From assembly GCF_022402485.1 (NCBI RefSeq), contig NZ_JAKRSA010000005.1, forward strand, positions 1 to 40,594: a stretch of DNA of 40,594 nucleotides, in the 5' to 3' direction. How positions within the stretch are numbered: position 1 is the stretch's first letter; every line of letters starts with the position of its first letter. This DNA is from Phenylobacterium sp. (GTDB taxonomy: Bacteria > Pseudomonadota > Alphaproteobacteria > Caulobacterales > Caulobacteraceae). This document shows positions 17,288-26,347 of this stretch, piece by piece. The position numbers and the translations under genes are program-made. The notes under the pieces are model-generated. The model was not told the DNA's origin. It made no database searches and was given only the letters and a program-made list of their open reading frames with translations.

Positions 17288-18559
17288 ATGAACATTCTCC
17301 TCGTCGGTTCAGGCGGGCGCGAGCATGCGCTGGCCTGGAAAATCGCCCAGTCGCCCCTGCTCAGCCGCCTGGTCCTGGCGCCGGGCAATCCCGGCATGGC
17401 CAGCCTCGGGGAGCTGCGACCGGTCAAGGTCACCGACACTCAGGCTCTGGTCGCCCTGGCCCTTGAGGTGGCGGCAGACCTGGTGGTCATCGGCCCGGAA
17501 TCAGCCGTGGAGGCTGGCCTCGCCGACGCCCTGGCCGTGGCCGGCGTGCCCTGTTTCGGGCCGACCCGGGCGGCCGGGCAGCTGGAATCCTCCAAGGCCT
17601 TCACCAAGGACTTCTGCGCCCGCCATGGCCTGCCCACCGGTGCCTATGTCGTCTGTGACGATGCCGCGACGGCCCGGGCGGCGCTTGAGTGCTTTGCGCC
17701 TCCCTATGTGATCAAGGCCGACGGCCTGGCCGCCGGCAAAGGTGTGGTGATTGCCCCCACCCGCACTGAGGCCGAGGCGGCAATAGACGACGCCCTGGGC
17801 GGGCGATTCGGAGAGGCCGGTTCGCGGGTGGTGATCGAGGAATTCCTCGAGGGCGAGATCGGCTCTCTGTTCGCCCTGTGCGACGGAACCCATTCCATGG
17901 TTTTTGGCCACGCCCAGGACCACAAGCGCGCCTATGACGGCGAACAGGGCCCCAATACCGGCGGCATGGGCACCTATACTCCGGCCCCGCTGTTCACTGA
18001 CGCGCTGGTGGAGCGGGTACGACGGGAGCTGGCCGAGCCGGCCTTCGCCGCCATCGCCGCTGAGGGTGCCCCCTATCGCGGGGTGCTGTTTGTGGAGTTC
18101 ATGGCCACCGCCCAGGGCCCCAAGCTGGTGGAGTTCAATGTCCGGTTCGGCGACCCTGAGTGCCAGGTGCTGATGCTGCGCCTGGAGAGCGATCTCGTTC
18201 CCTACCTCATGGCCTGCGCCAAGGGTGAACTAGACCGGCTGCCGGCGCCCACCTGGCGGGCGGAGTCGGCGGTCTGTGTGGTCATGGCGGCCGAGGGCTA
18301 TCCAGACGCGCCGGTGAGCGGTGCTGAGATCACCGGTGTCGAGGCGGACTTTGGTCCCCAGACGGCGGTCTTTCATGCGGGCACCCGCCGCGACGAGGCC
18401 GGCGTACTCAGGGCTGCGGGTGGTCGTGTGCTGAATGTCTGCGCGCTGGGGGATGACCTGGTCGCGGCCAGGACCCTGGCCTATGGTGCCCTGTCCCAGA
18501 TTCAGATGCCTGGCGGCTTCTATCGCACCGACATCGGCTGGCGGGCCCTGAACCGCTGA
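17288..18559 (+). CDS. purD: Phosphoribosylamine-glycine ligase
   Basis: A 423-residue GAR synthetase of standard length. The N-terminal GSGGREHALAWK signature (about 7-18), the central ATP-grasp domain and the family stretch VEFNVRFGDPECQ are all present. It catalyses the second step of purine synthesis, joining glycine to phosphoribosylamine with ATP in the cytoplasm. The 45-base gap after phoB holds a TTGACG but no clear -10. Read-through from the pho operon is possible but unproven. Confidence 0.96.
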   Translation: MNILLVGSGGREHALAWKIAQSPLLSRLVLAPGNPGMASLGELRPVKVTDTQALVALALEVAADLVVIGPESAVEAGLADALAVAGVPCFGPTRAAGQLESSKAFTKDFCARHGLPTGAYVVCDDAATARAALECFAPPYVIKADGLAAGKGVVIAPTRTEAEAAIDDALGGRFGEAGSRVVIEEFLEGEIGSLFALCDGTHSMVFGHAQDHKRAYDGEQGPNTGGMGTYTPAPLFTDALVERVRRELAEPAFAAIAAEGAPYRGVLFVEFMATAQGPKLVEFNVRFGDPECQVLMLRLESDLVPYLMACAKGELDRLPAPTWRAESAVCVVMAAEGYPDAPVSGAEITGVEADFGPQTAVFHAGTRRDEAGVLRAAGGRVLNVCALGDDLVAARTLAYGALSQIQMPGGFYRTDIGWRALNR

Positions 18560-18670
18560 CCTGACGGGCCTATGCGCTACGCCTTGCGGGCCTGGGGCGC
18601 GGGTCGGTAAGGTGGGTTCAAACAAGCGTAAGACACACGCGCACCAAGACGTGAGTAAAGGGGAGCCGCC

Positions 18671-19747
18671 ATGGCCGTGGACGCCGCCGAACAAGAGCGC
18701 GAGCAGCTGAACACCGGCACCAAGGAGGTCGCCGAATCCCATCGGTTCGACGAGGCGCGGCTGGCGGCCTGGATGCAGGCCCATGTGGAGGGCTTTGAGG
18801 GCCCCCTGGAGGTCCGTCAGTTCAAGGGCGGCCAGTCCAATCCCACCTATCAGCTGGTGACGCCGGGCAAGAAATACGTCATGCGCCGTAAGCCGCCGGG
18901 TAAGCTGTTGCCCTCGGCCCATGCGGTGGATCGGGAATACAAGGTCATCAGCGCCCTGCACCCCACCGGTTTCCCGGTGGCCCGGCCCTACGGCCTGTGC
19001 GTCGATGACGAGGTCATCGGGACCATGTTCTACGTCATGGACATGGTGGAGGGGCGCATCCTCTGGGATCAGCAACTGCCACAGTATGCACCGGCCGAGC
19101 GCCGGGCGATCTTCATGGCCAAGCTCAAGACCCTGGCGGATCTGCACAACACTGACCACGAGGCCATCGGCCTTGGGGACTATGGCAAGCCCGGCAACTA
19201 TATGGGCCGGCAGGTGGACCGCTGGACCAAGCAGTACCGCGCCTCCGAGACGGTCAAGCTCGAGGAGATGGAGCGGCTGATGGAGTGGTTGCCCAGGACT
19301 GTCCCCACCCAGGAGCGCACCTCCATCGTCCATGGGGACTACCGCCTGGATAACATGGTGCTGCATCCCACCGAGCCCCGGGTGACCGCGGTGCTGGACT
19401 GGGAGCTTTCGACCCTGGGGGAGCCCCTGGCCGACTTCACCTATCTGTTGATGAACTGGGTCAATGGCACCATCGCCCAGCTTCCCGACCTGGAGGCCCA
19501 TGGGGTGCCGTCCATCGAGGAGTATGTGGCCGAGTACTGCCGGCTCACCGGCCGCGACAGCCTGCCGGACCTGAACTGGTACTTCGCCTACAACATCTTC
19601 CGTCTGGGCGGGATCATCCAGGGGATCGTGGGCCGGGTCCGCGATGGCACCGCCAACAGCCCCCAGGCTGCTGCCATGGCTGAGCGGGTGCCTCTGCTGG
19701 CCAAGGCCGGCTGGACCTTCGCCCAGAAGGCCGGCGCCACCGCCTAG
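18671..19747 (+). CDS. APH-fold phosphotransferase (ACAD10/11 N-terminal type)
   Basis: A 358-residue kinase of the aminoglycoside phosphotransferase/choline kinase superfamily. The catalytic loop is HGDYRLDN at 221-228 (Asp223, Asn228), and the Mg-binding Asp is in LDWE (Asp243). The FKGGQSNPTY and KYVMRRKPPG stretches are typical of the group related to the N-terminal part of ACAD10/11, which in mammals phosphorylates hydroxyacyl compounds. A small-molecule or hydroxyacyl-CoA substrate is more likely than an antibiotic. A good GGGGAG ribosome-binding site precedes the ATG. Its TAG stop is shared, as the CTAG palindrome, with the stop of convergent lpxK. Confidence 0.8.
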   Translation: MAVDAAEQEREQLNTGTKEVAESHRFDEARLAAWMQAHVEGFEGPLEVRQFKGGQSNPTYQLVTPGKKYVMRRKPPGKLLPSAHAVDREYKVISALHPTGFPVARPYGLCVDDEVIGTMFYVMDMVEGRILWDQQLPQYAPAERRAIFMAKLKTLADLHNTDHEAIGLGDYGKPGNYMGRQVDRWTKQYRASETVKLEEMERLMEWLPRTVPTQERTSIVHGDYRLDNMVLHPTEPRVTAVLDWELSTLGEPLADFTYLLMNWVNGTIAQLPDLEAHGVPSIEEYVAEYCRLTGRDSLPDLNWYFAYNIFRLGGIIQGIVGRVRDGTANSPQAAAMAERVPLLAKAGWTFAQKAGATA

Positions 19748-20754
19748 AGCGCGCTCGATAGCAGGGCATCGAGGGCGGCCTCATCTTCGAACTGCGCCCT
19801 GACGGGCCAGGCGGCTACGCGGTCGCGCCAGTCCGCAGGCAGACGCACCCAGTCTTTTTCCGTCGTCACGAGGCCGGCGTTAAAGTCTTCGGCCCGGGCG
19901 GCCAGCCGAGCGAGCACCGCGCTGTCATAGGCGAAATGGTCTGGAAAGGGCGCGAAGTCGGCCAGCTCGCAGCCGGCGGCCTGCAGGGCGCGTTCCACCT
20001 TCCAGGGTTTGCCCACCCCCGCAAAGCCCACCTGCGGTCCAGCCGGCGGGGGCTCTGCAGGCGTTAGACGGGCGATCAGCACCGGGGTCTGGCCAAACAG
20101 CGCCAGGAGCGCCGGGTCAGCGGCGGCGACGTCCTGCGGCAGCATCAGCACCACCGCGTCAGCCCGGGCCAGGCCCACAGCCAGGGGCTCGCGCAGGGGG
20201 CCGGCCGGAAACACCGCCCCGTCGCCGAAGGGCCACTCCCCCTCCCGGGTCTCGCCGTCGACGACGATCAAGGACAAGCGTTTGGTCAGGCCGGGGTTCT
20301 GGTGGCCGTCATCCATGACGATGGCCTGGGCACCGGCGGCCCGGGCGGCGAGGGCTCCGGCGGTCCGGTCCCTGGCCACCCAGATGGGTCCATCCGTGGC
20401 CATCATCAGCGGCTCGTCCCCCACCGACGCAGCGCTGTGGACGGCGAGGTCGACCTGCACCGGGCCCTCAAGCCGCCCCCCATAGCCTCGCGACAGACCG
20501 TGGGCCTCGACCCCCCGCGCCCGGAGGCGGGCCAGGATCTCACGGACCACCGGGGTCTTGCCGGTCCCGCCCATGGTGATGTTGCCGACGCAGATCACCG
20601 GTGCCCCGGGATCAACGGGGCTTGCCCGGGCGATCCGCCGGGCCGTGGCCGCCGCCCAGATCCAGGACAGGGGCCTGAGCAGCATCCGGGTGATCGGCAT
20701 GGACGCCCGATCGCGCTCGCGCACATACCACCATCGGGGGGTGGAGAGTTTCAT
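19744..20754 (-). CDS. lpxK: Tetraacyldisaccharide 4'-kinase
   Basis: A 336-residue kinase with the LpxK P-loop MGGTGKT at 61-67 in the family context CVGNITMGGTGKTPVV, preceded by an N-terminal hydrophobic stretch that docks on the inner membrane. It phosphorylates the 4' position of the lipid A disaccharide. It is last in the leftward operon msbA-LPLAT-CDF-waaA-lpxK, 2 bases after waaA, which is a common alphaproteobacterial pairing. Its stop shares CTAG with the convergent APH-fold gene, so the two genes overlap by four bases. Confidence 0.94.
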   Translation of the reverse strand: MKLSTPRWWYVRERDRASMPITRMLLRPLSWIWAAATARRIARASPVDPGAPVICVGNITMGGTGKTPVVREILARLRARGVEAHGLSRGYGGRLEGPVQVDLAVHSAASVGDEPLMMATDGPIWVARDRTAGALAARAAGAQAIVMDDGHQNPGLTKRLSLIVVDGETREGEWPFGDGAVFPAGPLREPLAVGLARADAVVLMLPQDVAAADPALLALFGQTPVLIARLTPAEPPPAGPQVGFAGVGKPWKVERALQAAGCELADFAPFPDHFAYDSAVLARLAARAEDFNAGLVTTEKDWVRLPADWRDRVAAWPVRAQFEDEAALDALLSSAL

Positions 20755-20756
20755 GG

Positions 20757-22046
20757 TCAGTCCTTTGCCGGCAGCAGGGGGGCCAACTGATCCAGAGCCC
20801 GATCCAGGGCCTCGCCATACTGCGCCGCATAGGCCTGGGCGGCCTCCCCCATCCGGCGGGCAATGGCGGGATTGTCCAGCAGTCCCCCCAGATGCCGGGT
20901 CAGGGTGGCCTGGTCAGGGGCGCACAGGGCCGCCACCGTCTCGAACATGTCCGCGTAGGTCTGCCCAGCGTTGAACACGTCGGGGCCGGTGATGATCGCC
21001 GCCCCTAGCCGGGCGGGCTCCAGGGGGTTATGGCCGCCGATCCCGGGGACGAAGCCGCCCCCCATCACCACCACATTGGCCAGGCGGAAGAACAGGCCAA
21101 GTTCCCCCAGGGTGTCGGCCACATAGGCGCTGATCAGGGGCTCAGGTGTTTCGCCAATGCTGCGGCGGGCGGTGTTGGCCCCGGCGGCGGTCAGCATCTC
21201 GGCCACTTCGGCACCCCGTTCGGGATGGCGCGGCGCGATGATCAGCAACAGGCCAGGCTGGGCCGCCCGCAGGGGCTGGACCGCCTCGGCGATCAGGGCC
21301 TCCTCGCCAGGATGGGTGCTGGCCGCCAGGATCACCGGCCGGCCCTCCGTCAGCGCCCGCATCCGGCCAAGCTCGGCCCCGTCGCAGGGCAGGGGGGCAC
21401 CCACCTGCTTGAGGTTCAGCTGCGGCCCGGTGCTGGCACCCAGCCTTCGCAGCCTTGAGTCGGTCTCGGCGTCCTGGGGCAGGATCAGGTCAAAGGCCTG
21501 CAACAGAGCCTGGGCCGTGGCCGGAGCGCGGCCCCAGCCCAGGGCGCTCTTCTCTGTCATACGGGCCGAGACCAGGGCCAGCCGCGTCCCTCGGCCAATG
21601 GCGGCCGTGATCAGGTTCGGCCAAAGCTCGCTCTCCACCAGGATGCCGGTGGCTGGCCGCCAGTGGTCGAGGAAGCCGGCCACCGCCCGGGGGCCGTCTA
21701 CCGGGGCGTACTGGTGGATCACCCCGTCCGGCAGCCGCCGGGCCAGCAGCTCAGCTGCCGTGCGGGTACCCGAGGTCACCAGCAGGGTCAGGTCGGGGCG
21801 GCGGGTGCGCAGGGCCTCGGCCAGGGGCAGCAGGGAAACGCTCTCGCCGACGCTGACCCCATGCAGCCAGACAAGCTCGCCGGGCGGGCGCAGGGCCTGG
21901 GGCTGGCCCAGCCGCTCATGCAGGCGCTCGGCGTCCTCCTTGCCCCGCCTAGCGCGGGCGCGGAGCAGGGCTGGTGCCAGGGGTTCCAGCAGCCCTAGGA
22001 TCAGACTGTAGGCCGAGAGGCCAAGGGTGCGGGGAGGGCGGCTCAC
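20757..22046 (-). CDS. waaA: 3-deoxy-D-manno-octulosonate (Kdo) transferase
   Basis: A 429-residue GT-B enzyme of family GT30. The N-terminal membrane-binding hydrophobic stretch (SAYSLILGLLEPLAPALL) is followed by HGVSVGES, which holds the catalytic Glu. The donor-site region has the GGHNPLEPA motif near the C-terminus. It adds Kdo to lipid IVA, linking lipid A to core sugars. I chose GTG 22046 within the GTGA shared with the upstream CDF gene; a start at 22073 would add nine non-conserved residues. It is followed 2 bases later by lpxK. Confidence 0.94.
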   Translation of the reverse strand: MSRPPRTLGLSAYSLILGLLEPLAPALLRARARRGKEDAERLHERLGQPQALRPPGELVWLHGVSVGESVSLLPLAEALRTRRPDLTLLVTSGTRTAAELLARRLPDGVIHQYAPVDGPRAVAGFLDHWRPATGILVESELWPNLITAAIGRGTRLALVSARMTEKSALGWGRAPATAQALLQAFDLILPQDAETDSRLRRLGASTGPQLNLKQVGAPLPCDGAELGRMRALTEGRPVILAASTHPGEEALIAEAVQPLRAAQPGLLLIIAPRHPERGAEVAEMLTAAGANTARRSIGETPEPLISAYVADTLGELGLFFRLANVVVMGGGFVPGIGGHNPLEPARLGAAIITGPDVFNAGQTYADMFETVAALCAPDQATLTRHLGGLLDNPAIARRMGEAAQAYAAQYGEALDRALDQLAPLLPAKD

Positions 22047-23041
22047 ACGACCTCGTCCGGGGACAGGCGACAATGATCAGCCTCGCCGGTTTCCACCTGC
22101 AAGGTGGCATGGCCAATACCAAACTGGCGCTGCAGGCCCTCGCAGGCGGCGTGCAGAAAGGCGTCGGAATCGGGGTTTTCAGGGCGGGTAATGTGCGCCG
22201 TCAGGGCCGTTTCGGTGGTGCTCATGGCCCATATGTGCAGGTCATGGATGTCGGTAACCCCGGGCTGAGCCCGCAGCCAGGCCCGCACCGCCTCCACATC
22301 GATCCCCCGGGGTGCTGCATCCAGGGCGAGGTCGACGGAGTCCCGCAACAGGCCCCAGGTCCCCACCAGGATCACGGCGACGATTACCAGGCTGAGCGCC
22401 GGATCAAGCCAGTAGAGGCTGGTCAGGGCGATCACCCCGGCCCCCACCACCACCGCAAGGGACACCGCCGCATCGGCGGCCATGTGCAGGAAGGCACCGC
22501 GGATGTTCAGGTCGCCCTTGGCGCCGCCCATGAACATCAGGGCAGTGATGGTGTTGATGACCACGCCGATGCCCGCGACGATCATCACCGGGGCGGCGGC
22601 GACCTCGGTGGGTTCGGCAAACCGCCGGATCGCTTCTGAGATGATCGCCCCGACAGCCACCAGCAGCAGGATGGCGTTGGCCAGGGAGGCGAGGATGGTG
22701 GCCTTGCGCAGGCCGTAGGTCCGGCGGCCCGAGGGCTGGCGCTTGGCCAGAGCCACCGCCCCCCAGGCCAGCAGCAGGCTCATCACATCGGAGAGGTTAT
22801 GCCCGGCGTCGGCTAGCAGGGCGAGCGAGCCATACCAGAGCCCGGCAGCCACCTCGACGGCGACGAAGCCGGCATTGAGCACGACCCCGATGGCGAAGGC
22901 CCAGCCAAAGTCCTTGGGGACGTGGTGGTGGTGTCCCCCCAGGCCATGGTGATGATCGTGACCCCCATCGTGACCCCGATCGTGACCATGGTCATGGCCG
23001 TGGGCGTGATGATGGGCCTCGCCCGGATGATCGTGCGCCAT
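22043..23041 (-). CDS. Cation diffusion facilitator (Zn/Co efflux) with His-rich N-terminus
   Basis: A 332-residue CDF transporter. The first 40 residues contain 18 histidines in HDHGHD-type runs, a cytosolic metal-binding tail. Six membrane segments follow. The two metal sites are visible as HxxxD motifs: ADAGHNLSD in helix 2 and FLHMAADA in helix 5. A C-terminal cytosolic domain ends in the LHIWAMS and HATLQVE strands typical of CzcD/ZitB types. It should export Zn2+ or Co2+ by proton antiport. ATG 23041 was chosen because the upstream frame is Pro/Arg-rich and overlaps the preceding gene. It sits oddly inside a lipid A operon, overlapping waaA by 4 bases. Confidence 0.88.
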   Translation of the reverse strand: MAHDHPGEAHHHAHGHDHGHDRGHDGGHDHHHGLGGHHHHVPKDFGWAFAIGVVLNAGFVAVEVAAGLWYGSLALLADAGHNLSDVMSLLLAWGAVALAKRQPSGRRTYGLRKATILASLANAILLLVAVGAIISEAIRRFAEPTEVAAAPVMIVAGIGVVINTITALMFMGGAKGDLNIRGAFLHMAADAAVSLAVVVGAGVIALTSLYWLDPALSLVIVAVILVGTWGLLRDSVDLALDAAPRGIDVEAVRAWLRAQPGVTDIHDLHIWAMSTTETALTAHITRPENPDSDAFLHAACEGLQRQFGIGHATLQVETGEADHCRLSPDEVV

Positions 23042-23045
23042 GGCC

Positions 23046-23768
23046 CTAGGCCTTACCCGCCGCAGGCGTGCGTGCCCCGACCAGGGCCTCGGCCTGGCGG
23101 GTGGCGGCTGACAGCTTTTCCGACCACTCGATACAAAGGGCCGCCACCTGAGCCTCGTCGGCGTCGGGAGGGGCATAGAGGGGGCCGGCCCAGACCACCG
23201 CACCCCGCCCGAAGGGGGCGGCCAGCATCACCTGATCCCAGCTGTCCAGCCGCAGGGACGGTGCCGCCGCCAGACCCATCAGGAAAACCGGCGCCCGGGT
23301 GCGCTTGGCGATCTGCACGGCGCCTGGCGCTACGACCTCGTTGGGGCCGCGGGGACCGTCGGGGCTGATGATCAGGGCCCCGCCGTCGTTCACAAAGCTC
23401 AGGGTCTGGCGAAAGCCCGCCACGGCAGCCCGGGCCTTGGCGGCGTCGCCCTTCTTGGCCGAGGACATGCGGATGGAGGGAAAGCCCACCCGCTCCAGGG
23501 CCTGGGCCACGAACTCTCCGTCCGAGGAGGGGGACACCAGCACCTGGGTCTGTCCCCTGGGCCACCACTTGGGCGCGGTGGCCAGAGACAGGGGAATGCG
23601 GCCGTGCCACATCAGGGCCAGCAGACCGGTCCGATCGGTGAGAAATGGCTCGAGGCAGGCGTCATTGACGTGGCGCCAGCGCACGGTCTTCAGGATCAGC
23701 TGAAGGTAGGTGGCCAGCAGCCAGCCCAGGAACGCCTGGACCCCTGGCCGGCGGAACAGCCCCTTCAC
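23046..23768 (-). CDS. DUF374 lysophospholipid acyltransferase-like protein
   Basis: A 240-residue protein of the DUF374/LPLAT family. An N-terminal hydrophobic anchor (about 12-27) precedes MWHGRIP, which carries the His of the acyltransferase active site, and SPDGPRGP is the family's second signature. It probably transfers an acyl chain to a lipid A or phospholipid precursor at the inner membrane; position between msbA and Kdo transferase favours lipid A. It begins with GTG 23768, overlapping the msbA stop (GTGA). The acyl donor and exact acceptor are not readable from sequence. Confidence 0.82.
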   Translation of the reverse strand: MKGLFRRPGVQAFLGWLLATYLQLILKTVRWRHVNDACLEPFLTDRTGLLALMWHGRIPLSLATAPKWWPRGQTQVLVSPSSDGEFVAQALERVGFPSIRMSSAKKGDAAKARAAVAGFRQTLSFVNDGGALIISPDGPRGPNEVVAPGAVQIAKRTRAPVFLMGLAAAPSLRLDSWDQVMLAAPFGRGAVVWAGPLYAPPDADEAQVAALCIEWSEKLSAATRQAEALVGARTPAAGKA

Positions 23769-25546
23769 ACGGCGCTCTCCGTCTCCAGATCCTGGCTCTT
23801 GGCCAGCCGCCCATAGAGCCCCTGAGCCTTGACCAGGCTGGCATGGTCCCCGGTCTCCACCACTTGGCCCTTATCGATCACATAGATGCGGTCGGCGCCG
23901 CGCACGGTGGACAGGCGGTGGGCGATGAGCATCGTCGTGCGCCCGGCCATCAGGCGGGTGAGCGCCGCCTGAACCTGGGCCTCGCTCTCGGTGTCCAGCG
24001 CGCTGGTGGCCTCGTCCAGCAGCAGGATGGGGGCGTCCTTCAGGAAGGCCCGGGCGATGGCGATGCGCTGCCGCTGCCCGCCCGACAGCCGCGCGCCGGC
24101 CTCGCCCACCAGGGTGGCGTAGCCTTCAGGCAGGGCTGAGATGAACTCATGGGCGGCGGCCGCCTGGGCGGCGGCCTCGATCTCGGCTTGGCTGGCGTCG
24201 GGGCGCGCATAGGCGATGTTGGCCAGGATGGTGTCGTCGAACAGGAAGGGCTCCTGGGTCACCAAGGCGATCTGGTCGCGCAGGGCGGCCAAGGAGACGT
24301 CACGCACATCGGTTCCATCGATGGTCACCTGGCCGCCCGTTACGTCATAGAAGCGTGGGATCAGGTTGAGGATGGTGCTCTTGCCGCCGCCGGACGGGCC
24401 CACCAGGGCGATGGTCTCACCGCGGCCAGCGGCCAGGCTGACCCCGGTCAGGGCCGGCGCGCCCTCTCCATAGGCAAAGCTCACATTGTCGAAGGCGATG
24501 GCACCCTCGCTGCGGGTCAGGGGGCGAGGGGTGGCCGGTTCGCCGATCAGCGGCTCCACATCCAGGGCCTCGAACAGTCGCCTTGCCCCGGCCAGGCCTT
24601 CGGCGAAGACAGTCTGAAGATTGGCCAGTTGGCGCAGGGACTGGGACGCCATGCCGAGCGCGCCGATGAAGGCGACGAAGGCCCCGACATTCATCGCCCC
24701 CGTCGAGGCCCGCCAGCCGGCATAGGCCATGACCCCGGCCACGATCAGGGTCATCAGGGTCTCTGTGGCCGGCGCAGCCGCGGCCCGGGCGTTGGCACCT
24801 TTGATCAGATGGCTCTGGCGCCGGGCCACCACCTCGGCGACGCGGGCCTCCTCGAAGGCCTCGCGGTTCTCGATCTTGACCACCCGGACCCCGTCCAGGC
24901 TCTCCATAATGGCGGTGGACAGCGCCGAGGTCTCGGCCATGGCCCCCTTGGCCGCCTTGGTGGTCATCCGCGAGAACCGCCGCATGATGGTCGCCGCCAG
25001 GGGCGCGGCCAGCAGAATGGCCAGGGTCAGGATCGGGTCATTGGAGACCATGACCAGGACCGCGCCGATCACCGTCAGAAAGTGCTGGGTGTAGTTCACC
25101 AGACCTGAGGTCGCTGCCTCGCGGATCAGGCCGGCGTCATAGAGCACCGAGGAGACATAGGCGCCCGAATGCTGGCCCCGCAGGCGGGCGAGGTCGGCCC
25201 GCACCAGCTTGCCAAAAAGCTGCACCTGCACGTCGCCTACGACGCCATTGCCGATCCTGTTGACCAGGGAGGCCTGGGTCACTTGGGCGGCACCCCGCAG
25301 GAGGGCGTAGGCGGCGATGGTGAGCGGGATGGCCCAGATGGCGCCGGGCTTCTGTTCCACCAGCAAGTCGTTGATCGCCGGCTCGAGGATCTGCACCAGC
25401 TTGGCGCTGGAGAACGCCACAACCACGGCCGCCACCAGCGCCAGGGCAAACCCCTTCCAGCGCGGCTTCAGATAGACCTGCGCAATGCGGCCGATCAGGA
25501 CGCGGGCGGGCGTCGTGGGCGGCTCTGATGTGGCCGTCGTGCTCAT
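23765..25546 (-). CDS. msbA: Lipid A exporter-type ABC transporter (MsbA family)
   Basis: A 593-residue half-transporter with six membrane helices in the first 320 residues and a C-terminal ATPase. Walker A GPSGGGKST, signature LSGGQRQR, Walker B ILLLDE and the H-loop AHRLST are all present. MsbA proteins flip core-lipid A across the inner membrane. The assignment over other exporters rests on its place at the head of the waaA-lpxK operon. ATG 25546 was chosen; an extension of ten residues to a TTG at 25576 is possible. It is divergent from the phosphatase gene at 25642. Confidence 0.88.
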   Translation of the reverse strand: MSTTATSEPPTTPARVLIGRIAQVYLKPRWKGFALALVAAVVVAFSSAKLVQILEPAINDLLVEQKPGAIWAIPLTIAAYALLRGAAQVTQASLVNRIGNGVVGDVQVQLFGKLVRADLARLRGQHSGAYVSSVLYDAGLIREAATSGLVNYTQHFLTVIGAVLVMVSNDPILTLAILLAAPLAATIMRRFSRMTTKAAKGAMAETSALSTAIMESLDGVRVVKIENREAFEEARVAEVVARRQSHLIKGANARAAAAPATETLMTLIVAGVMAYAGWRASTGAMNVGAFVAFIGALGMASQSLRQLANLQTVFAEGLAGARRLFEALDVEPLIGEPATPRPLTRSEGAIAFDNVSFAYGEGAPALTGVSLAAGRGETIALVGPSGGGKSTILNLIPRFYDVTGGQVTIDGTDVRDVSLAALRDQIALVTQEPFLFDDTILANIAYARPDASQAEIEAAAQAAAAHEFISALPEGYATLVGEAGARLSGGQRQRIAIARAFLKDAPILLLDEATSALDTESEAQVQAALTRLMAGRTTMLIAHRLSTVRGADRIYVIDKGQVVETGDHASLVKAQGLYGRLAKSQDLETESAV

Positions 25547-25641
25547 GGTCCTGGCGTCGTCCGTCACGGGCCGCAAGTCAAGTCGACCGGAAGGGCCAGC
25601 CGGCGGCCAAGGCTTCCGTTCGGCGCCGCTACAGCCTAGTT

Positions 25642-26331
25642 ATGCGGCAAATCTGGGAGCGCCCCTTGGCCCAATTCGACCTCACGACGCCGGAAGGCCG
25701 CAAGCGCGCCCGGCGTGACTATATGTGGAACGACCACGCCTTCCTGCGCCTGCGCTTCCAGAACGCCCACTGGATCAGCGATGAGCTGGTGCGCACCAAC
25801 CAGCCCTCGCCCGAGCAGCTGGCCGGTTGGAAGGCCAGGGGCATCAAGACCATCATCAATCTGCGCGGCGGGTTCGACGGCAGCTTCTACGTGCTGGAGA
25901 AAGCGGCCTGTGAAGAGCTCGGCCTGAAGCTGGTGGACTTCACCATCACCTCGCGGGAGGTGCCGAGCCGCGCCCGGGTGCTCGGTGCCCGGGACCTGTT
26001 TGAGGCCGTCGAGTATCCGGCCCTGATGCACTGCAAGTCCGGGGCGGACCGGGCCGGCATCATGAGCGTTCTCTACATGCACTTTCGCAAGGGTAAGCCC
26101 ATCGCCGAAGCGCTGGATCAGCTGCACCTGCGCTACCTGCACATGAAGGCCGGCAAGACCGGCGTGCTGGACTATGTGTTCGAACGCTACCTGGCGGAGG
26201 GTGAGCCGGCTGGCCTGTCCTTCGTCGAATGGGTGGAAAGCCCCGCCTACCAGCCCGACGCCATGAAGGCCGACTTCCGCGCCAAGTGGTGGGGAACGCT
26301 GTTCACCGAGCGCCTGCTGAAGCGGGAATAG
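25642..26331 (+). CDS. Dual-specificity/tyrosine phosphatase-like protein
   Basis: A 229-residue cysteine phosphatase. The P-loop HCKSGADR at 130-137 gives the nucleophile Cys131 and Arg137 of the CX5R motif. The upstream GIKTIINLRG segment (67-76) is the conserved strand of the dual-specificity fold. No signal peptide is evident with this start. It is divergent from msbA, 95 bases apart, which suggests an envelope role. Caulobacter CtpA, a related phosphatase tied to lipid A structure, is a possible counterpart, but equivalence is not shown here. The frame is open upstream to 25528; ATG 25642 starts the conserved part. Confidence 0.82.
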   Translation: MRQIWERPLAQFDLTTPEGRKRARRDYMWNDHAFLRLRFQNAHWISDELVRTNQPSPEQLAGWKARGIKTIINLRGGFDGSFYVLEKAACEELGLKLVDFTITSREVPSRARVLGARDLFEAVEYPALMHCKSGADRAGIMSVLYMHFRKGKPIAEALDQLHLRYLHMKAGKTGVLDYVFERYLAEGEPAGLSFVEWVESPAYQPDAMKADFRAKWWGTLFTERLLKRE

Positions 26332-26347
26332 GGGGCGAGGCCGCCAC

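Noticed and set aside
24149..25108. Plus-strand open frame of 319 codons across msbA
   Set aside because: Gly/His-rich antisense shadow; msbA on the other strand has all ABC motifs.
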